Part shown: positions 8,572-15,168 of the stretch, piece after piece
How the letters are laid out: each line of letters starts with the position of its first letter
How positions within the stretch are numbered: the stretch's first letter is position 1
NCBI RefSeq assembly: GCF_937859865.1
Contig: NZ_CALMAT010000009.1
Coordinates: 1 to 64,000 of the forward strand
Direction of reading: 5' to 3'
From: an uncultured Mucilaginibacter sp.
Lineage (GTDB): Bacteria; Bacteroidota; Bacteroidia; Sphingobacteriales; Sphingobacteriaceae
DNA length: 64,000 bases
Notes under the pieces: model-generated
What the model saw: the letters and a program-made list of their open reading frames with translations, nothing else
Databases searched by the model: none
What the model was told of the DNA's origin: nothing
Program-made: the position numbers and the translations under genes

Positions 8572-8626
8572 TTGGCAAGAACTTGCCAATCGTTGATAAA
8601 AGAATTTGTACCTTTAACAGTACAAA
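8572..8626 (+). promoter_or_regulatory. Two palindromes upstream of yefM, candidate autoregulatory operator
   Basis: TTGGCAAG-AA-CTTGCCAA (8572-8589) is an 18-bp palindrome. TTTGTAC-N8-GTACAAA (8605-8611 and 8620-8626) ends four bases before the yefM ATG and overlaps a plausible -7 region (TACCTTTA). YefM/Phd antitoxins are known to bind TGTACA-type palindromes, and the second pair contains TGTAC/GTACA half-sites. Assignment of the site to YefM is inference. Confidence 0.6.
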
Positions 8627-8629
8627 ATT

Positions 8630-8905
8630 ATGAAAGCTATAACTATTTCGGCGTTGCGCGCTAAGATGAAAGCTTATTTGGATGGTGTAAGCAAATCGCA
8701 GGACGTTTTGATTGTTCCCCGAAACAACAAGGAAGAAGATGCCGTGGTGATTATGTCTATCAAAGAATATAATTCATTAACGGAAACCAATCATTTATTG
8801 TCTACTGCTGCCAACCGCAAACGGTTGGAGAAATCTCTTAAACAACTTCGTTCGGGCGATACCACCGCTTATTCTTTTGATGAAAAAGATGTAGCGGTAC
8901 ATTGA
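8630..8905 (+). CDS. YefM/Phd-family antitoxin
   Basis: A 91-residue antitoxin: [57 protein letters not shown] is the Phd/YefM DNA-binding fold, followed by a charged C-terminal tail that normally wraps the toxin. It neutralises YoeB-type mRNA interferases and represses its own operon. The partner toxin gene starts one base after this stop but is frameshifted, so the antitoxin looks like the surviving half of the module. Confidence 0.9.
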   Translation: MKAITISALRAKMKAYLDGVSKSQDVLIVPRNNKEEDAVVIMSIKEYNSLTETNHLLSTAANRKRLEKSLKQLRSGDTTAYSFDEKDVAVH

Positions 8906-8906
8906 T

Positions 8907-9180
8907 ATGAATACCGAATTTACCCCGGACGGCTGGGAAGATTTTGAATATTGGCTGGACAACGATCAGCAAACAGCGGATAAAATCAGGGAATTAATAA
9001 AGTCTATTAAACAAACTCCATTTAAAGGTTTGGGGAAACGAACCGTTAAAATATGAACTAAAAGGGCTTTGGTCGAGAAGGATAACCGGAGAACACAGGT
9101 TGGTTTATCAGGTTTCTGGTACTAAAGGAGAAGATCAAAAATGCTCGATTGTTCAAGGTCGGTTTCATTACGACCATTGA
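8907..9180 (+). pseudogene. Frameshifted YoeB/Txe-type toxin
   Basis: The first frame reads MNTEFTPDGWEDFEYWLDNDQQ to KGLGKRTVKI and stops at 9054-9056 (49 codons). The other frame continues immediately with EPLKYELKGLWSRRITGEHRLVYQV and ends FHYDH at 9178-9180. Together they make a normal YoeB of about 90 residues. The intact YoeB at 52446-52715 has GIGKPERLKH at this point, so two bases are probably missing after GGGAAAC at about 9039. The catalytic C-terminal part lies after the shift. The product should be inactive unless the ribosome shifts frame; a sequencing error is possible. Confidence 0.85.
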
Positions 9181-9279
9181 ATTTATCAATCAAACACCGT
9201 TTAAACAATTCAGTTTTAATCTTCATTCTGTTAATAAAAAGAGTGGAATAAATGTCATAAATAATAAAAATTATTATTT

Positions 9280-9323
9280 TAAGTAACTTTTAAGTAACTT
9301 TTAAGTAACTTTTAAGTAACTTT
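9280..9323. repeat. Four perfect tandem copies of an 11-mer
   Basis: TAAGTAACTTT repeated exactly four times with no interruption, followed by a degenerate TAAATTC. It lies in the gap 9181-9401 after the yoeB pseudogene, which otherwise holds only AT-rich DNA. The unit is one helical turn long, and exact tandem copies can change number by slippage. Confidence 0.9.
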
Positions 9324-9401
9324 TAAATTCTAAACACGTAAAATTGTACCGGCTATCAAAAACTAAAACCGTTTTAAGGTAGTAAAAATTTGCTGATCCT
9401 T

Positions 9402-9434
9402 GCCCGTTGCAAAACGGGCTTTTTATTTTTTGGG
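9402..9434 (+). terminator. Rho-independent terminator reading rightward
   Basis: GCCCGTT-GCAA-AACGGGC (9402-9419) followed by a T-rich stretch. It would end transcription from the yefM/yoeB side. Confidence 0.7.
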
Positions 9435-9435
9435 C

Positions 9436-9462
9436 AAAAAAAAGCCGGAAAATTTTCCCGGC
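9436..9462 (-). terminator. Terminator of the NtrC-type regulator gene
   Basis: Read on the minus strand, GCCGGGAAAATTTTCCGGC is followed by eight T residues. It lies about 40 nt past the stop of the regulator gene, on the far side of a motif copy. Confidence 0.7.
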
Positions 9463-9467
9463 CTACA

Positions 9468-9497
9468 CCAATTTTTATCCGATAAAAGAAGCATTGG
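9468..9497 (+). repeat. Archetype full-length dispersed motif
   Basis: CCAATTTTTATCC then GATAAAAGAAGCATTGG, 30 bp in all (core 9483-9494). The outermost CCAAT/ATTGG bases form an inverted pair. I used this copy as the reference for the extended motif: a T-rich block, a spacer of about 4-5 bases, the core, then TNGG. Confidence 0.9.
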
Positions 9498-9503
9498 CAA
9501 AGT

Positions 9504-10883
9504 TTAGTTCTCGCCGCGTTTCAACCCAAACTTTTCAATTTTACTGTATAAATGGCTGCGTTGGATGTCAATATCGTCGGCCGTTTTAGAAACGTTCCAG
9601 CCATTTTTTTCGAGCTTGAATTTGATGTATTCGCGCTCGGCAAAATCCTTGTATTCCTGGAAACTTTTAAAGTTGTCAAAATCCGGCTGTGCAGAAATGG
9701 CTTGATGCCCAACCGTAACCGGGGCCGATGGGTTGGCAAAAGCTTTTACATCCAAATCGGTAATTGTTTTGTCGCTCAGGATGATCAAACGTTCGATCAT
9801 GTTGCGCAGCTCGCGGATGTTGCCCGTCCAAGGCAAAGCTTTTAAAGCTTCCATGCCTGCATCCGAAACCTTTTTTACCGGCATGCCATAATCGGTGCAA
9901 ACTTCTTCCAGAAAACTTTTGGTGAGGAGCGGAATATCATCACGCCGGTCCGAAAGTGGCGGCACATGGATCAGGATCACGCTTAAACGGTGGTACAAAT
10001 CCATCCGGAAATTGCCGGCTTCGATCTCTTTCAGTAAATCTTTGTTGGTTGCGGCCACCACGCGTACGTCCACATCAATTTCTTTTTCGCCGCCCACGCG
10101 CGTAATTTTGCTTTCCTGCAAAGCACGCAGCACTTTGGCTTGGGCCGAAAGGCTCATGTCGCCAATTTCGTCCAAAAAAAGCGTGCCGCCGCTGGCAGAT
10201 TCAAACTTGCCGATACGTTGTTTTACTGCGGAAGTGAAAGAGCCTTTTTCGTGGCCAAACAATTCGCTTTCAATCAGTTCTGAAGGGATTGCCGCACAAT
10301 TGACCTCAATTAACGGCGCATCGCTGCGGTGCGATTTCTCGTGCAGCCAACGGGCAACCAATTCTTTTCCACTGCCGTTGGCACCGGTAACCAGTACGCG
10401 CGCTTCGGTTGGCGCCACGCGGTCTATCGTTTCTTTTATTTTGCTGATGGCTTGCGACAGGCCCAGGATTTCGCGGGTTTTAGAAACTTTTTTCTTTAAA
10501 ACTTTTGTTTCCGAAACCAGTGAGCCGCGGTCCAAGCCATTACGTACCGTGATGAGCAAACGGTTTAAATCCGGTGGTTTGCTGATGAAATCAAAAGCGC
10601 CTTTTTTGCTGGCTTCCACCGCTGTTTCTACCGTTCCATGGCCGGAGATCATGATAAAAGGCAGGTCTGGTTTTACGGCAAGCGCTTCGGTAAGCACTTC
10701 CAAACCATCCATACGGTTCATCTTGATGTCGCACAAAACCAAGTTGTAGTCGCCCTTTTTGATCAGGTTGAGCGCATCAACGCCGTTATCTACATCATCT
10801 ACCTGATAATCTTCGTACTCCAAAATTTCCCGAAGCGTACTCCGTATGGCACGTTCATCATCTATAATCAAAATTTTCGACAT
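9504..10883 (-). CDS. Sigma-54-dependent response regulator, NtrC/AtoC type
   Basis: 459 residues in three domains. The receiver (1-120) has the acidic pair in ILIIDDER, a phospho-acceptor Asp in LVLCDIKM and Lys in ISKPPD. The AAA+ ATPase (about 140-380) has a Walker A GANGSGKE and Walker B GTLFLDEIGD. The Fis-type helix-turn-helix is at the C-terminus (NGWNVSKTADDIDIQRSHLYSKIEKFGLKR). It activates sigma-54 promoters when phosphorylated. The sigma-54 contact loop, usually GAFTGA, reads GSFTSA here, keeping Phe and Thr. No histidine kinase gene is adjacent, so the partner is unknown. Confidence 0.92.
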   Translation of the reverse strand: MSKILIIDDERAIRSTLREILEYEDYQVDDVDNGVDALNLIKKGDYNLVLCDIKMNRMDGLEVLTEALAVKPDLPFIMISGHGTVETAVEASKKGAFDFISKPPDLNRLLITVRNGLDRGSLVSETKVLKKKVSKTREILGLSQAISKIKETIDRVAPTEARVLVTGANGSGKELVARWLHEKSHRSDAPLIEVNCAAIPSELIESELFGHEKGSFTSAVKQRIGKFESASGGTLFLDEIGDMSLSAQAKVLRALQESKITRVGGEKEIDVDVRVVAATNKDLLKEIEAGNFRMDLYHRLSVILIHVPPLSDRRDDIPLLTKSFLEEVCTDYGMPVKKVSDAGMEALKALPWTGNIRELRNMIERLIILSDKTITDLDVKAFANPSAPVTVGHQAISAQPDFDNFKSFQEYKDFAEREYIKFKLEKNGWNVSKTADDIDIQRSHLYSKIEKFGLKRGEN

Positions 10884-10944
10884 TGATTTTTATTGCTTAA
10901 AGGCTTGGTTTTTTTCCGGCCGCTAAGATAGAATTTTTTGGGCT

Positions 10945-10984
10945 TTAAAAATCAAACCCTCTCCATGTTGCAGAAAAGGGTTTG
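10945..10984 (-). terminator. rnpB terminator
   Basis: On the minus strand CAAACCCT, a 16-nt loop, AGGGTTTG, then ATTTTTAAAG. It lies directly after the predicted 3' end of the RNase P RNA. Confidence 0.7.
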
Positions 10985-10999
10985 GTGTAATAATCCGGA

Positions 11000-11386
11000 T
11001 AGCAAACCTGTAAGCCGGGTTCTGTGCCCGGTTGCCCGGGTTTCTGCCATTTATCTGGGATGATGATCGCCCATCACCTCAATCAGCCTACCCGTTCCGG
11101 CGTTGCGTGGCAACAAAAGCGGACCGCTTTCTGTGGTTGCCGGAACCTATTTGGCCTTTCAGCTCCTGAGGTTTACCGCAAGGCATGTTGCCATGCCAGG
11201 CCGTGCGCTCTTACCGCACGTTTTCACCCTTGCCGCCGATAAATCGGGGCGGTTTATTTTCTGTGGCACTTGCTGTCGCCCATCCGGAAATGGCGCCTTC
11301 CCGTTAGGAAGCAGGATGCCCTGCGCTGCCCGGACTTTCCTCCCCGAAGGGAAAACCCAACGGAGCGGCAGAACGTTTTGCTGGGG
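11000..11386 (-). ncRNA. rnpB: RNase P RNA component (bacterial type A)
   Basis: The minus strand carries the universal RNase P RNA blocks: GAGGAAAGTCCGGGCA near the 5' end, the central conserved segments, and ACAGAACCCGGCTTAC near the 3' end. AGCAAAAC at the 5' end can pair with GTTTGCT at the 3' end to form P1, which sets the ends to within a few bases. It is the catalytic subunit that removes tRNA 5' leaders. TATCTTCG at 11395-11388 (minus strand), one base from TAnnTTTG, is a plausible -7 element. The three plus- and minus-strand ORFs listed over this region are artefacts. Confidence 0.96.
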
Positions 11387-11397
11387 GCGAAGATAGT

Positions 11398-11566
11398 AAT
11401 TAGCTGAAAGCATTCAGCTATCAGCCATCAGCTTCTTTTATAGCTGGTAGCTAATAGCTGATAGTTAATGGTTGATAGCTAATAGCCGGGAGCCGATAGC
11501 TAACTGCTGACTGCCGATAGCTGACTGCTGATAGCTGACTGCCGATAGCTGAAAGCCGATAGCACC
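11398..11566. repeat. AGCTGATAGCTGAC satellite beside rnpB
   Basis: About 170 bp made of the words TAGCTGATAGCTGA, TAGCTGACTGCCGA and TAGCTAATAGC, each centred on AGCT. A variant core of the dispersed motif (GCTTCTTTTAT, 11431-11441) is embedded in it. The satellite begins only a few bases upstream of the rnpB -7 element, so it occupies the whole upstream promoter region. A shorter relative lies at 61-165. Confidence 0.85.
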
Positions 11567-11628
11567 TTTTCCCAAACAAAACATTTTCCAAAGAGTTAAT
11601 AGGTTTAAAAACAGATAAAAACTTCGAC

Positions 11629-12242
11629 ATGAAAAAATATAACCATTACTTATTGCTTGCTGCTTCCGTTTTTGTGATTTCCTGCGGCCACAGTACTTCG
11701 GGCGGTACCACAGACAAAGAAAAAGATGAAGCCCAAAAAGGTGCTTTGGCCGATACCGTTAAAACTACCGATGTATTGCAGGTTGGCACGGGCGATGCCG
11801 GTTTTGCTTATAAAGCCGCTGCCAGTGGCATGATGGAAATCCAATTGAGCGGCTTGGCGCAGCGAAAAACTATGGCGCGATGATGGTAAAAGACCATACC
11901 AAATCAAGCACCGAATTGAAAAACCTGGCTAACAGCAAAAAATTAACTTTGCCGGTGGCTTTGGAAAAAGATGTGCAAGACCGTGTAGATTCGATGAGCT
12001 TGCAAAGCAGCGCCGGTTTCGATTTAAAATATATGGAGATGATGGTGCAGGCACATCAAAAAGACGTGGCCGAATTTGAAAAAGCAACCACCACGGTAAA
12101 AGACCCGGACTTGAAAGCTTTTGCCGTAAAAAACCTGCCGATTTTAAAAATGCACTTAAACGAAGCGGAAAAACTGAACGCTTCCCTCAACAAAAAAAAT
12201 GACGCCAACAATGCCAAAAATGCCAGCGCACAAAAAAAGTAA
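11629..12242 (+). pseudogene. DUF4142 lipoprotein gene broken by a one-base frameshift
   Basis: The first frame (11629-11883) has a lipoprotein signal with lipobox VISC and the start of a DUF4142 domain (ASGMMEIQLSGLAQ). The second (11880-12242) continues it (NYGAMMVKDHTKSSTELKNLANSKKLTLP...). Reading upstream in the second frame gives AKNYGAMMVKDH, so one G appears to be missing in CAG-CGAAAAAC at about 11862. Restored, the protein is about 203 residues, a periplasm-facing helical bundle of unknown function. The two frames overlap by four bases. I cannot distinguish mutation from sequencing error. Confidence 0.8.
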
Positions 12243-12251
12243 GCGTATTTT

Positions 12252-12395
12252 AGGCCGGTAAAAGAAGTATTGGTTTAAACTAAAAAGCCGTATTTTCCTC
12301 AAAACAAATTGATTGTTGGTTGGAAAGTGCGGCTTTGTTTTTTAGCTGTGATTTTTCAGGGGAACCGGTCGTAAGCCGATGCTTCTTTTACCGGC
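12252..12395. terminator. Terminator enclosed by an inverted pair of motif copies
   Basis: An inner hairpin AAAAGCCGTATTTTCC / GGAAAGTGCGGCTTTG (12283-12337) ends in a T-run and should terminate the DUF4142 transcript. It is framed by a plus-strand motif core (12259-12270, with CCGG before it) and a minus-strand core (12379-12390, with CCGG after it). The two motifs are themselves complementary, so an outer stem could also form. Confidence 0.75.
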
Positions 12396-12510
12396 ATTTT
12401 TTCAGCCTCAATCAAAAAAATACTAAAAATATTAGTAATTTTAATATTGATTTTCTACCTTAGCAGAACATAATTCAAGCATTTCCTCTAACAAAAAAAA
12501 ATTGACCAGC

Positions 12511-14049
12511 ATGAAAACAGCAAAAAAAGTTGTCTTGAAAGGAAGCCACAGGCCAACGCCCAAAACCGAACTAAAACCAATTGATTCGGAAGCGTTTATA
12601 GAAGTTACCGTTCGCATCCGCAGAAAAAGATCAATAGATGAAGCCATAGCCAAAGGCGAAGTGATTGCGCGCGAAGACTATGCGCAGGAATTTGGCGCTT
12701 CGCAGGAAGACGTAGAAGCGGTGGAAACTTTTGCAAACGAGCATCATTTAACCACGGTTTTGGTGGATTTGGCACGCCGAAGCGTGATTTTGAAAGGCAA
12801 GATCAGTGATTTTGAAGCAGCTTTTGCCGTAAACCTGAACTTGCAAGACCAACAAGGAACAGAATTTAGAATCAGGACGGGCGATATCCATGTGCCTGCA
12901 GAGTTGGCCGATGTCATCACCGGTGTTTTTGGTTTTGATGAACGCCCGGCAGCGCGGCCGATGTTCCAGATTTACAAACCCGATCAGAAAATTATAAACC
13001 ATGCTGCCGGAACGCCATCTTACACCAGCGACCAGTTGGCCAAAATTTACGGTTTCCCCACCGGCGTAACCGGAAAAGGGCAATGTATCGGCATCATTGA
13101 GTTGGGCGGCGGCTATAAAACGATTGACATCACCAATTACTTTAAAAACCTGGGCATAAAAAAACCGGTGGTAAAAGCAGTATCGGTAGATGGCGGCAAA
13201 AACGCGCCAACAAATGCAAACAGTGCCGACGGCGAAGTTTTGCTGGATATTGAAGTGGCCGGGGCAGTAGCGCCCGAGGCAAAATTGGTAGTTTACTTTG
13301 CACCAAATACCGATCAGGGTTTTTTGGATGCGATTACGCAGGCAGTGCATGATACAACCAATAAACCTTCTGTTATTTCCATCAGTTGGGGTTCGGCAGA
13401 GGTAAACTGGACACCGCAAGCTTTGACCAATTTTAACGAAGCTTTTAAAGCCGCTGCCGTTTTGGGCGTAACCATTTGTGCTGCCGCCGGCGATGGCGGA
13501 TCGGCCGATGGCGTAACCGATGGCAAAGTGCATGTGGATTTTCCTTCTTCCAGTCCGTACATTTTGGCTTGCGGTGGCACCAAACTGTTGACCGATGCCA
13601 GCAACAAAATCACTTCCGAAACCGTGTGGCATGCCGCCAGCGATTCGGCAACCGGTGGTGGCGTAAGCGATGTTTTTCCGTTGCCCGATTATCAGGCAAA
13701 TGCAAATGTCCCTGCTTCTTTAGATACCAAATTTAAAGGCCGCGGTGTGCCGGATGTTGCCGCCGATGCCGACCCAAGTACAGGCTACAAGGTTTTGGTG
13801 GATGGCCAGCAATTGGTTTTTGGCGGAACAAGTGCCGTTGCACCGCTCATGGCCGGGTTGATCGCTTTAGTTAACCAGCAAAAAGGTAAAACGGTAGGTT
13901 TTATCAACCCAACCATCTACGCAACGCCAAACTTATGCCGCGATATTACCGTTGGCGATAACAAAACCACCAAAACCACTACCGGTTATACGGCCGGCCC
14001 AGGCTGGGACGCTTGTACAGGTTTGGGTGTTTTATCACAATTGCCATAA
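12511..14049 (+). CDS. S53 family serine-carboxyl peptidase (kumamolisin-like)
   Basis: A 512-residue sedolisin-family endopeptidase. Residues 1-150 resemble the activation propeptide (FIEVTVRIRRKRS, ANEHHLTTVLVDLARRSVILKG, FRIRTGDIHVPAELADVITGVFGFDERP). The catalytic domain has the Glu/Asp pair four residues apart (E242 and D246 in DGEVLLDIEVAGAVAPEA), the oxyanion Asp of AAAGDGGS (about 328) and the nucleophile Ser of FGGTSAVAPLMAGL (about 441). A C-terminal Ca-site segment DITVGDN...GPGWDACTGLG closes it. I start at the ATG (12511); the track's TTG is three codons earlier. I see no signal peptide, which is unusual for an enzyme family that is normally secreted and acid-active. Confidence 0.9.
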   Translation: MKTAKKVVLKGSHRPTPKTELKPIDSEAFIEVTVRIRRKRSIDEAIAKGEVIAREDYAQEFGASQEDVEAVETFANEHHLTTVLVDLARRSVILKGKISDFEAAFAVNLNLQDQQGTEFRIRTGDIHVPAELADVITGVFGFDERPAARPMFQIYKPDQKIINHAAGTPSYTSDQLAKIYGFPTGVTGKGQCIGIIELGGGYKTIDITNYFKNLGIKKPVVKAVSVDGGKNAPTNANSADGEVLLDIEVAGAVAPEAKLVVYFAPNTDQGFLDAITQAVHDTTNKPSVISISWGSAEVNWTPQALTNFNEAFKAAAVLGVTICAAAGDGGSADGVTDGKVHVDFPSSSPYILACGGTKLLTDASNKITSETVWHAASDSATGGGVSDVFPLPDYQANANVPASLDTKFKGRGVPDVAADADPSTGYKVLVDGQQLVFGGTSAVAPLMAGLIALVNQQKGKTVGFINPTIYATPNLCRDITVGDNKTTKTTTGYTAGPGWDACTGLGVLSQLP

Positions 14050-14074
14050 AATATAGTGCTAAAAGAAGCATTGG
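14044..14074 (+). repeat. Dispersed motif copy at the S53 peptidase stop
   Basis: Core 14060-14071, beginning about 10 nt after the stop codon, followed by TGG. Confidence 0.85.
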
Positions 14075-14124
14075 TATTGTTTTGATTGAAGGATGTTTAA
14101 ACAAGTCCAGGATTGGCAAACGTG

Positions 14125-14222
14125 GCTCTGGCATTTCGAAACGCAGTGAGAAATCTTCTTCTAACAGTAAAAGTTAAAACGCTTTGAAGAGAATTTCTCT
14201 CTGCGGCCGAAATGACAGCAGG
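14125..14222. repeat. CATTTCGA...GAAATGACA palindromic repeat
   Basis: GGCATTTCGAAACGCAGTGA at the left and CTCTGCGGCCGAAATGACAG at the right are imperfect inverted repeats, each adjacent to GAGAAAT/ATTTCTC words. This is the same class as 5927-6017 and fits a REP-like intergenic element common in this phylum. It lies between convergent genes. Confidence 0.65.
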
Positions 14223-14235
14223 CTACAAATCAATT

Positions 14236-15168
14236 TTATCTTTTGATCGCTTTTTTCAAATCTTGTATCAACAATTCTGTTCGGTAATCCACACCTTTTT
14301 TAGTTAAATGATAAGGTGTATCAAAAATCAAACTGTCAGGAATGATGTATTCTTCAGGAGAAGAAATCAGTAAAAAATGATTGTCTTTTAATACTTCTTT
14401 TACATGCATAATTTTGGTAACAGAATTTTGATAGGATGATTTTTGATAACCCGGAAATGTAACGTACAATTTTGCTTTTTTTTGATAAACTTCCTTTCTA
14501 AAATTTAACAAAGCTTGCAGTGCATCCAAGTTAAAACTTTCATTAATTGCAGGATAAGGTTTTGGGTTTTCGCCAGATAATTTCCAATGTGCAGTTGCAT
14601 CGCCAAAATTGTTAAAAGCTGCACGGTCGTATCGTCCAACGCCATCGTTCTTTGGAAACTTGTAAAATAAAAAGATGGGCCGAAGTTTGGATTGTGCATA
14701 CTCCGGCAACAATTTTGCAAGTGTAAAAACTTGTTGGTAATCAAGCAGTTTTCGGCTTTGCGGTATAATATCGGTTACCAATGAAAGCAGTTCGCCTTCT
14801 CCGTTGGCCAGGTTTCCGTAAAACTGTTGGTATTCAGAAGATAAAACAATAATGTCGCCAGGTTTGATATATTGCAAAGTATTGGACAGCATAAATTTTA
14901 ACCCAAGGTTTACATGCACGCCCGTATTAATCGGGTTGATGTTCAGCGAATCTTTGATCTTTTTACTATCCAAACCATAAGCCAGGTTAGAACCGCCAAC
15001 AAAAATAAGGCGCGGTTTTAGCGTATTTTTTAAAAGCTTGTTTTTGTCAATTTGGGTATAAAGCATATTTTGCCTGCCAGATTTTGCAGGTATAAAAAGA
15101 GCAACAATTAGCAAAACAAGTAATCCAAGTACAAAGATTGATGTTTTGACGAAGAACTTTTTCAGCAT
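14236..15168 (-). CDS. SGNH-hydrolase-like membrane protein paired with an MBOAT acyltransferase
   Basis: 310 residues with one N-terminal membrane anchor (FVKTSIFVLGLLVLLIVALFIPA). The periplasmic part contains IFVGGSNLAYGLDSKKIKDSL, which resembles the GxS nucleophile block of SGNH/DltD/AlgJ-like proteins, and GDIIVLSSEYQQF. Its ATG abuts the MBOAT stop codon, so the two are surely co-translated. Such pairs move acyl groups from a membrane donor to a cell-surface glycan. The glycan is unknown. The final catalytic Asp/His motif of SGNH proteins is not clear to me. Confidence 0.7.
   Translation of the reverse strand: MLKKFFVKTSIFVLGLLVLLIVALFIPAKSGRQNMLYTQIDKNKLLKNTLKPRLIFVGGSNLAYGLDSKKIKDSLNINPINTGVHVNLGLKFMLSNTLQYIKPGDIIVLSSEYQQFYGNLANGEGELLSLVTDIIPQSRKLLDYQQVFTLAKLLPEYAQSKLRPIFLFYKFPKNDGVGRYDRAAFNNFGDATAHWKLSGENPKPYPAINESFNLDALQALLNFRKEVYQKKAKLYVTFPGYQKSSYQNSVTKIMHVKEVLKDNHFLLISSPEEYIIPDSLIFDTPYHLTKKGVDYRTELLIQDLKKAIKR

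Noticed and set aside
11024-11413. Three ORFs of 72-97 codons on both strands
   Set aside because: They overlie the RNase P RNA, whose conserved blocks explain the sequence.
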